Below, piece by piece: positions 26,893-35,935 of a stretch of 64,000 bases of DNA. Position numbers and translations under genes: made by a program. The notes beneath the pieces are model-generated. The model saw nothing but the letters and a program-made list of their open reading frames with translations, had not been told where the DNA came from and ran no database searches. Every line of letters begins with the position of its first letter. Position 1 is the first letter of the stretch. The stretch comes from Eisenbergiella porci (GTDB lineage: Bacteria > Bacillota > Clostridia > Lachnospirales > Lachnospiraceae): contig NZ_VUMI01000003.1 of NCBI RefSeq assembly GCF_009696275.1, positions 1 to 64,000 on the forward strand, read 5' to 3'.

Positions 26893-27993
26893 ATGGCAGG
26901 AAATACATTCGGAACCTATTTCAGGATCACCACCTGGGGCGAATCCCACGGGAAAGCTTTGGGGGTGGTAATTGACGGCTGCCCCGCAGGGCTTTCTCTG
27001 TGCGAAGCCGATATCCAGGCCTTTCTGGACAGAAGGAAGCCGGGGCAGACCCGGTATGCCACGCCCCGGAAGGAGGCAGATGAGGTAAGTATTCTTTCCG
27101 GAGTCTTTGAAGGAAGGACCACGGGAACCCCTATCTGTCTGATGGTTCCCAATACTTCCCAGCGTTCCGGGGATTACAGTGAAATTGCTTCCTATTACCG
27201 TCCGGGACACGCGGACTACACCTTTGATGCGAAATATGGTTTCCGGGATTACAGGGGAGGCGGCCGTTCCTCCGGCAGGGAAACCATCGGCCGTGTTGCC
27301 GCCGGAGCCGTTGCTTCTCTTATATTGAAGGAACTGGGCATAAGCATCTGTGCCTATACGAAAAGCATAGGGCCTGTTTCCATATCCATGGACCGCTTCC
27401 AGCCGGAGCTTTTAGGCCAGACGCCCACAGGCATGCCCGATGCGGAAAGCTCCGCACAGGCGGAAGCCTATCTGGAGGAATGCATGCAGAACCACAATTC
27501 TGCAGGAGGCGTGGTGGAATGCGTGGTAGACGGCGTTCCTGCCGGGATCGGTGAACCTGTTTTTGACAAGCTGGACGCCTGTCTGGCAAAAGCCATCATG
27601 TCCGTGGGCGCCGTAAAAGCCGTGGAAATCGGGGACGGCTGCAGCGTATCCACCGCTGCCGGAACGGAAAATAACGATGCCTTTTATATGGAAAACGGGC
27701 AGATTGCAAAAAAAACAAACCATGCCGGAGGCATCCTGGGCGGCATCAGCGATGGCTCCCGTATTGTGCTTCGGGCACACATCAAACCCACACCCTCCGT
27801 TTTTTCCGAACAGGAAACTGTAAATAAGAATGGGGAGGATATTCTGATCCATATCAAAGGCCGCCATGATCCGGTAATTGTGCCCAGGGCCGTGGTTGTT
27901 GTGGAGTCCATGACTGCCCTCACGCTTGTGGATCTGCTTTTTGCCGGAATGCCTTCCAGGATGGATGGAATTAAGAAATTTTACGGGAAATAG
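26893..27993 (+). CDS. aroC: Chorismate synthase
   Basis: AroC converts EPSP to chorismate, the last shared step to aromatic amino acids and folate, using reduced FMN. The 366-residue protein has the family signatures [18 protein letters not shown] (about 14-31), [14 protein letters not shown] near residue 104, and the [13 protein letters not shown] loop (about 121-133), and ends with the usual SRMDG motif. The ATG at 26893 follows GTGAGG; a GTG at 26878 is in frame but is itself part of the ribosome site. The gene is monocistronic with its own promoter and terminator. Confidence 0.96.
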   Translation: MAGNTFGTYFRITTWGESHGKALGVVIDGCPAGLSLCEADIQAFLDRRKPGQTRYATPRKEADEVSILSGVFEGRTTGTPICLMVPNTSQRSGDYSEIASYYRPGHADYTFDAKYGFRDYRGGGRSSGRETIGRVAAGAVASLILKELGISICAYTKSIGPVSISMDRFQPELLGQTPTGMPDAESSAQAEAYLEECMQNHNSAGGVVECVVDGVPAGIGEPVFDKLDACLAKAIMSVGAVKAVEIGDGCSVSTAAGTENNDAFYMENGQIAKKTNHAGGILGGISDGSRIVLRAHIKPTPSVFSEQETVNKNGEDILIHIKGRHDPVIVPRAVVVVESMTALTLVDLLFAGMPSRMDGIKKFYGK

Positions 27994-28004
27994 GAAATAC
28001 AAAG

Positions 28005-28045
28005 AAGCCTGCACAGCCGTTTTTCTTCCGGCCATGCAGGCTTTT
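28005..28045 (+). terminator. Terminator of aroC
   Basis: AAGCCTGC pairs with GCAGGCTT around an inner GCC/GGC stem and is followed by a short T run on the plus strand. It may also serve the convergent GH3 gene. Confidence 0.75.
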
Positions 28046-28112
28046 CGTTTTTCCTTCTTCCTTTTATCGGCTAAGTTCCATTTCTCTGAATCTTACCGCT
28101 TAAAATATCGGA

Positions 28113-30479
28113 TTAATCCAGCTTCATAATGGTTTCCAGGATTCTCGCCGCGCAGGTTTCGATTTCCGCTCTGGTAACCTTGCCTTCCTTCAGCGCTGCA
28201 AGAACCTCATCCGGATCTCCGGAACCCATCTTCAGATCGTTTCCGGCCTTTATTTCCTTATACTGGTAAGCCTTATTCCACCAGTCTGTGGTAACCATCC
28301 CTTCAAAGCCCCACTCCTCACGCAGGATGCCTGCCAGAAGATCCTCTCTTTCGGAGGCATATCTTCCGTTAATAAGATTATAGCAGGTCATCAGCGTCCA
28401 GGGCTGTGCTTCCTTAACTGCGATTTCAAAGCCCTTCAGATAGATTTCACGCAGCGCTCTTTCCGATACCCGGGAGTCGCTTGCCTTTCTGTTGGTTTCC
28501 TTATTATTGCAGGCAAAATGCTTTACGCTGGCGCCGATATGCTCCGACTGGATGCCGTTTACCTTGGCCGCCGCCATCTTTCCTGCAATCAGCGGATCTT
28601 CGGAATAATACTCAAAGTTCCTTCCGCACAGAGGGCTTCTGTGGATATTCATAGCAGGGGTCAGCCATACGCCCAGATTATTTTCCTTCATTTCCCTGGC
28701 TCCGGCCGCGCCTACTTCATAGACGATATCCGGATTCCAAGAGCATGCCAGCAGCGTTGCACAGGGCCATGCTGTGGTACATACACCCATGGAAGGCCGG
28801 ATTCGCACGCCTGCCGGTCCGTCTGCCGTCATCAGGTTAGGGACTCCGTACTCCGGAAGATTTCCCATGCCGAACGTATTGGCAACACCCGTATTGGGCT
28901 GGCCGCAAAGCAGATCGATCAGCTGTCCGTTGGTCAGCTGCGCCAGGAACTGCTCCATTGTCACCTTACCGTTTACCACGTCTATCAGCATGGCTTTTTC
29001 CGCCGGCGTGCCCTCTCCCACAGCCTGGGCAACGGCGTCGTCCGCCCAGTTTCCTTTGTAAGGAGGCTTGCCCTCCATGAAATCAGGGCTCATATCAATT
29101 CCGTAGTCAGGCTGTACCGGAAGCGCCTCATAGCTGCCGTCGGAAAGCATTCTCTCTTTCAGCAGAACAGGCGCCACACGCTCCTGAAGCTGCATTGTCA
29201 CACGATCCTCTTTTTCCACATACCGGTAAGAAAGCTCCACGGTATTCCTTACGGAATTGCCCAAATGGAAAGCATACTCTCCTGCTTCCATTACATATGC
29301 GGATTTGGCAACTTTTCCGGTATCATCATAGCTTGCCATGCTGTCAACCGTAAGATTAAGAGTCACCTTCTGGGTTTCTCCCGGCTGCAGACAACGGGTT
29401 TTCGCAAATGCGCCCAGCACCTTGGCAGGCTTGCCCAGCTTACCCTGAGGCGCGCTGTAATAAAGCTGCACCACTTCTTTTCCAGCAATGCTGCCTGTGT
29501 TCGTCACACTGGCCTGCGCTGCAATCTGCGCCACTCCATTCATCTCCTGAAGCCGTGCGCTGACACCCTCAATCGCAAAGGAAGTATAGGAAAGCCCGTA
29601 TCCAAAAGGATAATTCACCTTTTCCGCCGCCCCGGGAATCGTCTCAAAATACCGGTAGCCCACATAAATATCTTCCGTATACTCCACATAATCCTCGGAT
29701 TCGTTAAAGTTTGCGGAGGACGGATAATCATCAAAGGAACCGGCAAAGGTATCCACCAGCTTGCCGGAAGGATTCACATCCCCACACAGAATATCAGCCA
29801 CGGCAAGGCCGCCTTCAATTCCCGCCTGCCATGCCAGCAGCACACTCTGGATCCTGTCATTGTCCTTAAACCAGGCAGAATCCACCATACCGCCCACATC
29901 CAGCACAACCGCTACCCTGGGGAAAGCAGCCGTAACAGCGTCAACCATCGCCTGCTCCTGAGGAGAAAGGTAAAAATCACCATCGCCGGGAATTCCCTTC
30001 CTGTCCCAGCCTTCACCAGAAAAACGGCAGATAGTAATCACCGCAGTGTCCGTAAAACGTCTGGCTGCCTGCAGCAGCTCCTCAGGAACAGCAGGCTCCA
30101 CGGTTTTTCCGTTTTCCTTTCCCCGCGCATACTGCTGCTTTACATTTTCCTCATAAAAATGGGAAAGTGCATCAAATATCTGAAGCTTTCCTTCCGCTTC
30201 CTTTATCTTGAGCCCTTCATAAATATTACGCGTATAAGAGGTTGTAACTTCGCCGCTTCCGCCGCCTCCCCTCACGTAATCAATCTGTCCTTTTCCGAAA
30301 ACCGCGGCCTTGCTTCCTCTTTTCAGTGGCAGCACCCCGCCTTCATTTTTCAGAAGAACCATCCCTTCTGTCGCCGCCGTTCTTGACAGCCGGATATGCT
30401 CTTCACATGCTGTTACCAGCCTTCCGTCCTTCCCCATGGGCAGGCATGGCTGATGCGCGATTCTTGTCCATTTTTCCAT
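28113..30479 (-). CDS. Glycoside hydrolase family 3 beta-glucosidase with permuted domains
   Basis: A 788-residue cytosolic GH3 enzyme that removes beta-linked glucose (or xylose) from oligosaccharides. The domain order is reversed compared with classic GH3: the C-domain comes first (EGMVLLKNEGGVLPLK near residue 35), then a fibronectin-III-like domain (about 300-440), then the (beta/alpha)8 catalytic domain at the C-terminus (LMTADGPAGVR near 560; nucleophile Asp732 in VTTDWW). This order is known from Ruminococcus albus and Butyrivibrio fibrisolvens enzymes. The ATG at 30479 has GGGAGGAACAAGG; 38 further upstream codons lack a ribosome site. It follows the beta-propeller gene by 114 bp in the same direction. 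Confidence 0.92.
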   Translation of the reverse strand: MEKWTRIAHQPCLPMGKDGRLVTACEEHIRLSRTAATEGMVLLKNEGGVLPLKRGSKAAVFGKGQIDYVRGGGGSGEVTTSYTRNIYEGLKIKEAEGKLQIFDALSHFYEENVKQQYARGKENGKTVEPAVPEELLQAARRFTDTAVITICRFSGEGWDRKGIPGDGDFYLSPQEQAMVDAVTAAFPRVAVVLDVGGMVDSAWFKDNDRIQSVLLAWQAGIEGGLAVADILCGDVNPSGKLVDTFAGSFDDYPSSANFNESEDYVEYTEDIYVGYRYFETIPGAAEKVNYPFGYGLSYTSFAIEGVSARLQEMNGVAQIAAQASVTNTGSIAGKEVVQLYYSAPQGKLGKPAKVLGAFAKTRCLQPGETQKVTLNLTVDSMASYDDTGKVAKSAYVMEAGEYAFHLGNSVRNTVELSYRYVEKEDRVTMQLQERVAPVLLKERMLSDGSYEALPVQPDYGIDMSPDFMEGKPPYKGNWADDAVAQAVGEGTPAEKAMLIDVVNGKVTMEQFLAQLTNGQLIDLLCGQPNTGVANTFGMGNLPEYGVPNLMTADGPAGVRIRPSMGVCTTAWPCATLLACSWNPDIVYEVGAAGAREMKENNLGVWLTPAMNIHRSPLCGRNFEYYSEDPLIAGKMAAAKVNGIQSEHIGASVKHFACNNKETNRKASDSRVSERALREIYLKGFEIAVKEAQPWTLMTCYNLINGRYASEREDLLAGILREEWGFEGMVTTDWWNKAYQYKEIKAGNDLKMGSGDPDEVLAALKEGKVTRAEIETCAARILETIMKLD

Positions 30480-30593
30480 GAACCTTGTTCCTCCCTGTTG
30501 TCTTGGATAATAAATTGTAACCGCCGGAACAGACGCTTTTTTCAAATCCCATACCAGGCCGTTACGAAAAATATGAAAAGTCTGCCTGCTCAC

Positions 30594-31655
30594 TCAGCCG
30601 GAAATTTTATGGAAAATTACGCAGTTTGGCTGCGGAACCTTCAATTCCCGTCCGTTCATAACAAGCAGCCCTTTTTCCAGATTAGTTGTAAAAAAGGTGA
30701 GCGTCCCCGAATCCTGATTGAGCGACACCAGATGGCGGTTGTCCGGGAATAACGCCACATCCTTGGGATATTCGCCGCTCACCGGCAGGCACAGCAGCTT
30801 GGTAAGAAGCCCCGTTTTCCCATCGATTTTATAAATCGTCGCGCTGTTGTCCCCGGCATTGGAGCTGCACAGGTAATTATAATCATCGGACAGATTCAGC
30901 GCGCTCGCAGTGGAACCGCCCGCATGATAATGGTTCAGCGTGCTTATGGACTGTATTTTTTCAAAGAAAGGATTGTCCCTTTCTTCCTTATACGTATAGA
31001 CATCAATACAGTTTTTCAATTCATGCACAATATACAAAAAAGTGCCGTCCTTGCTGAATTTCAGATGCCTGGGCGCGCTTTCCAGCTCGCTGCGGATAAC
31101 GTCCACCAGCTTCAGCTTGCCCGACGTATGATCCAGCCTGTATACATTGGTATGATCCATTCCCAGATCCGCCACGCACAGATAATGGTTATCCCTCGTC
31201 ATCTTGGCACAGCTGATATGCGGCCGGAAATTCCTCTCCGCCACAATTCCCAGGCCTTTATAATAAATCTCTTCCGTAATCTCTCCCACGCTGCCGTCGT
31301 CATTAATCCGCAGCACCGTAAGCTTCCCGTCATGATAACCCGCCACGAAAATATACTTATCCTCATAATCCGTGGACACATAACAGCCTCTCATCCCGTT
31401 GATGGACCCCATATTAATGGTTTCCAGCCCGCCATCCTCCTTAATCCTGTAGGATTCCACACCGAAATCCGTAATAGAATACAGATATTTCTTATTATGG
31501 GAAATCGTCACATAAGAAGAATTTGTAATTTTAATCTTTTCCTTTTCGTAAAATCTTCCGTTCTCCATGTCCACATCAAAAACCGTGATGCCATGCTCCC
31601 TCTGATCCCCGATTGTATAGGTAGAAACATATGCCACATATTTGTCCTGTCCCAT
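30594..31655 (-). CDS. Lactonase-family seven-bladed beta-propeller (6-phosphogluconolactonase-like)
   Basis: A 353-residue cytosolic protein of the YbhE/Pgl-type lactonase family, whose characterised members hydrolyse 6-phosphogluconolactone. The repeated strand pattern (for example KYLYSITDFGVESY, KYIFVAGYHDG, HYLCVADLGMD, TFLYIVHELKN, NYLCSSNAGDN) shows the propeller blades. The neighbouring beta-glucosidase suggests a role in sugar use, but the exact lactone is not certain. The ATG has an AGGAGG site. A weak promoter with TATGAT is visible about 60 bp upstream. Confidence 0.8.
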   Translation of the reverse strand: MGQDKYVAYVSTYTIGDQREHGITVFDVDMENGRFYEKEKIKITNSSYVTISHNKKYLYSITDFGVESYRIKEDGGLETINMGSINGMRGCYVSTDYEDKYIFVAGYHDGKLTVLRINDDGSVGEITEEIYYKGLGIVAERNFRPHISCAKMTRDNHYLCVADLGMDHTNVYRLDHTSGKLKLVDVIRSELESAPRHLKFSKDGTFLYIVHELKNCIDVYTYKEERDNPFFEKIQSISTLNHYHAGGSTASALNLSDDYNYLCSSNAGDNSATIYKIDGKTGLLTKLLCLPVSGEYPKDVALFPDNRHLVSLNQDSGTLTFFTTNLEKGLLVMNGRELKVPQPNCVIFHKISG

Positions 31656-31978
31656 TTTTTCAGCCTCCTGTCCGCGATTTGCCCTCTTGACGGCATCCTT
31701 TTGCAGGTTAAACTAATCTTATCATAACGTCCCGCTTTTGTTAATCACTTTCGTAAATTTTTCCTGGGGTGAGGGGGCGGTCAGAGGGATGGTTTGGGGT
31801 GGGGGAAGAGGGGCCGGGGGAGGAGGGCTGGGGGTGGTGTCGGCTTGTTCGGACGGGAAAATGGGAAATTTCTAACCTTCCCGTTTTTCCCTGTCGATGT
31901 CAAATGACGCAAAACTCCTCACTGACGTTCGTCAGACAGCGTCAACCTTTCATTTAACTTCCGCCTGCCAATTACGTA
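31656..31978. other. G-rich tract and small cruciforms between divergent genes
   Basis: Between the lactonase start and element 3 the plus strand has a G-run tract (about 31766-31833) with more than eight runs of three or more G, a plausible quadruplex former. An ACGGGAA / TTCCCGT pair follows (about 31853-31883), then a cruciform at 31907-31942 (GACGC...GCGTC enclosing TGACGTTCGTCA). I see no gene. Confidence 0.5.
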
Positions 31979-32466
31979 GTCCCCCGTCCCTCCCGACTTC
32001 TCCGCCGGGGCCGGCAGGAGGCGTTGGCGAGGGGCTTGGGAGGGGTGTTTGGTCCCCGGTTTTGCCCTCCCTTCTCCTGGTACGGCCGCCGGCTGTTTGC
32101 CTCCTTTACAGGTGCGGCGGGGTGTTTTGGGCTCCATTGGAAAAAACGGTGATATTTCTTACAGCCCCGGAAAGCCAGGATTACGCCGCCCTTAGCAGCC
32201 TGTCTGACGAGCGGCAGCCGACTGAAAGTCGCTGCGCGAGGAGTTTTGGCTGCGTTGGCGGAATTCTGGTTTTCCGGGACTGTTAGAAATACCCCGTTTT
32301 TGAGACTGGAGCCCCAACCCCCCCCGCCGCACCTGCAAAGGAGAGAAACAGCCGGCGGCCATACCGGGAAAAGGGAGGGCAAAACCGGGGACCAAACACC
32401 TCTCCCAAGCCCCTCACCAACGCCCCCTGCCAGGCCCTGGCAGAGAAGTCGGGAGGGACGGGGGAC
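31979..32466. repeat. Palindromic element 3: imperfect 488-bp foldback
   Basis: The left arm (about 31979-32205) and right arm (about 32240-32466) align as reverse complements along almost their whole length with scattered substitutions and small indels; the outer 24 bp are perfect. The centre (about 32206-32240) carries GCGAGGAG and a small GCAGCGACTTTCAGTCG-type stem. Apparent reading frames inside it are by-products of the repeat. It ends 40 bp before the promoter of the XRE-potABCD unit. No target duplication is visible. Confidence 0.9.
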
Positions 32467-32505
32467 GCCCTCATTTCCCACCAGAAAATTTTACAAATTA
32501 ATGGA

Positions 32506-32533
32506 TTGACATTTACCAGGAATAAAGTATAAT
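32506..32533 (+). promoter_or_regulatory. Sigma-A promoter of the XRE-potABCD unit
   Basis: -35 TTGACA (32506-32511), 16-bp spacer, -10 TATAAT (32528-32533). Confidence 0.75.
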
Positions 32534-32548
32534 TGGTATCAGCGTCTT

Positions 32549-32589
32549 GTTTAGTGTTGGTAAACTTTTAGTTTATTATATGTTGTTTA
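32549..32589 (+). promoter_or_regulatory. Candidate operator with GTTTA repeats
   Basis: An inverted pair GTTTA-N7-TAAAC (32549-32565) is followed by two further GTTTA copies (32571, 32585), all between the promoter and the XRE-cupin start. This could be the site of autoregulation by the XRE-cupin protein. This is inferred from position and symmetry. Confidence 0.4.
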
Positions 32590-32607
32590 GGAAGGCGGCA
32601 GCCGATT

Positions 32608-33147
32608 ATGAAAATAGGAAACAAGTTGAAGGAACTGCGGATTCAGAAGGGGCTGACCCAGGAGGAGCTTGCTGACAGGGCGGAGCTGTCCAAGGGGTTT
32701 ATCTCCCAGCTGGAACGGGATCTGACTTCTCCGTCAATCGCCACGCTTGTGGATATCCTGCAGGTGCTGGGGACGGACCTGAATGAATTTTTCAGTGAGA
32801 AGACGGAAGAACAGATTGTGTTCAGTGCAGCGGATTATTTCGAGAAGACGGATGAATCCTGTAAAAATAAAACGGAATGGATCATTCCCAATGCCCAGAA
32901 GAATATTATGGAGCCAATCAGGCTCACTTTGGAGCCCGGCGGCTCCACGTATCCCGATAATCCCCATGAGGGGGAGGAATTCGGGTATGTTTTAAGCGGC
33001 AGCGTGACCATCCATATCGGGAAGCGCGCCATCCGGGCGAAAAAAGGCGAATCCTTTTACTTTACGCCCAATTCCACACATTATCTGACGGCCAGTGAAA
33101 AAACCGGAGCGTCTCTCATTTGGGTGAGCAGCCCGCCCAGTTTTTAA
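32608..33147 (+). CDS. XRE-family regulator with C-terminal cupin
   Basis: A 179-residue PuuR-like regulator. Residues 1-60 form a helix-turn-helix (TQEELADRAELSKGFISQLER), and residues about 100-179 form a cupin (YPDNPHEGEEFGYVLSGSV, then SFYFTPNSTHYL). Proteins of this type sense polyamines or related small ligands. It is the first gene of the potABCD unit and 63 bp upstream of potA, so it most likely controls polyamine uptake. The ATG has an AGGAAGG site. Confidence 0.9.
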   Translation: MKIGNKLKELRIQKGLTQEELADRAELSKGFISQLERDLTSPSIATLVDILQVLGTDLNEFFSEKTEEQIVFSAADYFEKTDESCKNKTEWIIPNAQKNIMEPIRLTLEPGGSTYPDNPHEGEEFGYVLSGSVTIHIGKRAIRAKKGESFYFTPNSTHYLTASEKTGASLIWVSSPPSF

Positions 33148-33210
33148 GGTACAAGGTTCCCATGGGAACCGGATTATTTTAACCGCACAGCGGAGAAACG
33201 GAGCATACAC

Positions 33211-34284
33211 ATGAGCAACAGACTGATTGATTTGCAGCATATTACAAAATCTTTTGGTTCCTCCACCATCCTGGACGACATGAGTCTTTATATCCGGGAA
33301 AATGAGTTTCTGACTCTGCTGGGTCCCAGCGGATGCGGTAAGACTACCACTCTGCGTATCATAGGCGGCTTTGAAACGCCGGATAAGGGGCAGGTTCTGT
33401 TTGACGGCAAGGATATTACCAATCTTCCACCGAACAAAAGGCAGCTGAATACTGTTTTTCAGAAGTATGCTCTCTTCACTCATATGAACATTGCGGAAAA
33501 TATTGCTTTCGGCCTGAAAATCAAGGGGAAAAGCAAATCTTATATTAACGATAAGATCAAGTATGCGCTGAAGCTGGTGAATCTGTACGGTTATGAGAAC
33601 CGTATGCCGGATTCTTTAAGCGGCGGCCAGCAGCAGCGTGTGGCGATTGCCCGGGCGATTGTAAACGAACCCAAGGTGCTTTTGCTTGATGAGCCTTTGG
33701 GGGCGCTGGATCTGAAGCTGCGCCAGGATATGCAGTACGAGCTGATCCGCCTGAAAAATGAACTGGGCATCACTTTTATTTATGTAACCCACGATCAGGA
33801 GGAGGCCCTTACCATGTCCGATACCATTGTGGTCATGAACCAGGGCTATATCCAACAGATCGGTACGCCCGAGGACATCTACAATGAGCCGGAAAACGCT
33901 TTTGTTGCGGACTTCGTCGGGGACAGCAATATTTTTGACGCCGTTATGGTGCAGGATAAGCTGGTGCAGATTCTGGGGGCAAAATTTGCCTGCGTGGATA
34001 CGGGCTTCGGTACCAATAAGCCGGTTGACGCTGTTATCCGTCCGGAGGATGTGGAGCTGGTTGCCCCGGAAAACGGCACGATCCAGGGTGTGGTTACCCA
34101 TCTGATTTTCAAGGGTGTCCATTATGAAATGGAGGTTACTGCCAATGGCTTTGAATGGCTGGTTCATTCCACCGGCATGTTCCCGGTGGGAACTGCTGTG
34201 GGAATCCGTGTGGATCCATTCAATATCCAGATCATGCATAAGCCGGAGTCTGAGGATGAGGAGGCCGTAACTGTCGATGAATAA
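33211..34284 (+). CDS. potA: Spermidine/putrescine ABC transporter, ATP-binding protein
   Basis: PotA powers polyamine import. The 357-residue protein has Walker [10 protein letters not shown] (about 39-47), the signature LSGGQQQR (about 137-144), Walker [13 protein letters not shown] (about 156-167) and the switch His in THD. A C-terminal TOBE regulatory domain follows (about 270-345). Its end overlaps potB by 8 bp, indicating translational coupling. Confidence 0.95.
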   Translation: MSNRLIDLQHITKSFGSSTILDDMSLYIRENEFLTLLGPSGCGKTTTLRIIGGFETPDKGQVLFDGKDITNLPPNKRQLNTVFQKYALFTHMNIAENIAFGLKIKGKSKSYINDKIKYALKLVNLYGYENRMPDSLSGGQQQRVAIARAIVNEPKVLLLDEPLGALDLKLRQDMQYELIRLKNELGITFIYVTHDQEEALTMSDTIVVMNQGYIQQIGTPEDIYNEPENAFVADFVGDSNIFDAVMVQDKLVQILGAKFACVDTGFGTNKPVDAVIRPEDVELVAPENGTIQGVVTHLIFKGVHYEMEVTANGFEWLVHSTGMFPVGTAVGIRVDPFNIQIMHKPESEDEEAVTVDE

Positions 34285-35101
34285 AAAATTACATCAATTA
34301 CTGTATTCGGGTCCTTACCTGTTCTGGTCCGCTGCCTTTATCATCATCCCTTTATGCATGGTGTTTTTTTACGGGCTTACGGATAAAACGGGGGCCTTCA
34401 CCCTGGCCAACGTTATGGCCATCGCCAGCGCCGAGCATTCCAAGGCCCTGTGGCTTTCCATCGGCCTGTCCTTAATCAGCACGCTGATCTGTTTTCTGCT
34501 TGCTTACCCGCTGGCCATGATCCTGGCGCATATGAACGTGAACCAGCACAGCTTCATCGTACTGATTTTCATCCTTCCCATGTGGATGAATTTCCTGCTG
34601 CGTACGCTTGCCTGGCAGACCCTGCTGGAAAAAACGGGTGTGATTAACTCCATCCTCTCCTTTTTCCATCTGCCGTCTTTAAATATCATTAACACGCCGT
34701 CGGCCATCGTGCTGGGCATGGTTTATAATTTTCTGCCCTTCATGGTGCTGCCGATTTACAATGTGCTGGTGAAAATCGATCCCAACGTGCTCAACGCCGC
34801 CAGGGATTTGGGCGCCAGTGAGCTGCAGACCTTTCTGCGCGTAACCTTTCCGCTGAGCCTGCCCGGCGTTATCAGCGGCGTTACCATGGTTTTCGTTCCC
34901 GCCCTGACCACATTTGTCATCAGTAACCTGCTGGGCGGAAGCAAAATCCTTTTAATCGGCAACGTCATTGAGCAGGAGTTTACCCAGGCCGGCAACTGGC
35001 ATCTGGGCAGCGGTCTTTCCATCGTGCTGATGATTTTCATCATCATCAATATGGTGGCAACCTCCATATTTGATAAGGAAGGAGAAGGCCAGACATTATG
35101 A
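34277..35101 (+). CDS. potB: Spermidine/putrescine ABC transporter permease PotB
   Basis: The first membrane subunit of the polyamine importer, 274 residues with six helices. The ATPase-coupling EAA loop is seen in [25 protein letters not shown] (about 174-198). The ribosome site GAGGAGG lies within the potA end, and the stop overlaps potC by 4 bp. Confidence 0.95.
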   Translation: MNKKLHQLLYSGPYLFWSAAFIIIPLCMVFFYGLTDKTGAFTLANVMAIASAEHSKALWLSIGLSLISTLICFLLAYPLAMILAHMNVNQHSFIVLIFILPMWMNFLLRTLAWQTLLEKTGVINSILSFFHLPSLNIINTPSAIVLGMVYNFLPFMVLPIYNVLVKIDPNVLNAARDLGASELQTFLRVTFPLSLPGVISGVTMVFVPALTTFVISNLLGGSKILLIGNVIEQEFTQAGNWHLGSGLSIVLMIFIIINMVATSIFDKEGEGQTL

Positions 35102-35877
35102 AAAAAACGATTGCGCAGAGAATATATATCGCTCTTATTTTTATTTTCCTGTATGCCCCTATCGTCACGCTGATGGTCCTTTCCTTCAATGCCAGCAAAA
35201 CAAGGGCCAAATGGGGCGGTTTTACTTTGAAATGGTATTATGAGCTGTTCCAGAACAGCATTATATTGGAAGCGCTGTACAATACGCTGCTGATAGCCTT
35301 TCTTTCCGCGGCCATTTCCACCTGTATCGGAACCGTCGCCTGCATCGCCATCAACGGAATGAAAAAAAGGAACCGCGCCATTATGATGGGAATCACCAAC
35401 ATACCCATGCTGAATGCGGAGATCGTGACCGGTATCTCCCTGATGCTCCTTTTTATCAGTATGGGGGTAAGGTTCGGCTTCGGCACCATATTGCTTTCGC
35501 ATATTACCTTTAACATTCCTTATGTTATTTTAAGCGTCATGCCCCGTATGAAGCAGCTCAATCCCAGCACCTTTGAAGCGGCCATGGACTTGGGTGCTTC
35601 CAGGACAAAAGCCTTTTTCAAGGTGGTTTTCCCGGATTTGCTGCCCGGAATCCTCTCCGGCTTCCTTATGGCTTTTACCATGTCGCTGGATGATTTTATC
35701 ATAACGCATTTTACCAAAGGACCGGGAATCGATACCCTGTCAACCAAGATTTACACGGAGGTTAAAAAAGGGATTAAGCCGGAGATGTACGCGCTTTCCA
35801 CCCTTATTTTTGTGGCTGTGCTGCTATTGCTTCTGTTGGTGAACAAAGCGCCTTCCAAACGGGAAAAGGCGGCATAG
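35098..35877 (+). CDS. potC: Spermidine/putrescine ABC transporter permease PotC
   Basis: The second membrane subunit, 259 residues with six helices and an EAA loop in EAAMDLGASRTKAFFKVVFP (about 160-179). It starts in a 4-bp overlap with potB and is followed by potD after 58 bp. Length and spacing are typical of complete potABCD operons. Confidence 0.95.
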   Translation: MKKTIAQRIYIALIFIFLYAPIVTLMVLSFNASKTRAKWGGFTLKWYYELFQNSIILEALYNTLLIAFLSAAISTCIGTVACIAINGMKKRNRAIMMGITNIPMLNAEIVTGISLMLLFISMGVRFGFGTILLSHITFNIPYVILSVMPRMKQLNPSTFEAAMDLGASRTKAFFKVVFPDLLPGILSGFLMAFTMSLDDFIITHFTKGPGIDTLSTKIYTEVKKGIKPEMYALSTLIFVAVLLLLLLVNKAPSKREKAA

Positions 35878-35935
35878 CGCTTTGAAAACACGTAGACTGT
35901 GATCCAACATCTTTACTTTTGAGGAGGAAACTAAA

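Noticed and set aside
31897-32509. Several overlapping reading frames inside palindromic element 3
   Set aside because: They are mirror products of the inverted repeat, lack ribosome sites and show biased Pro/Arg/Gly composition.
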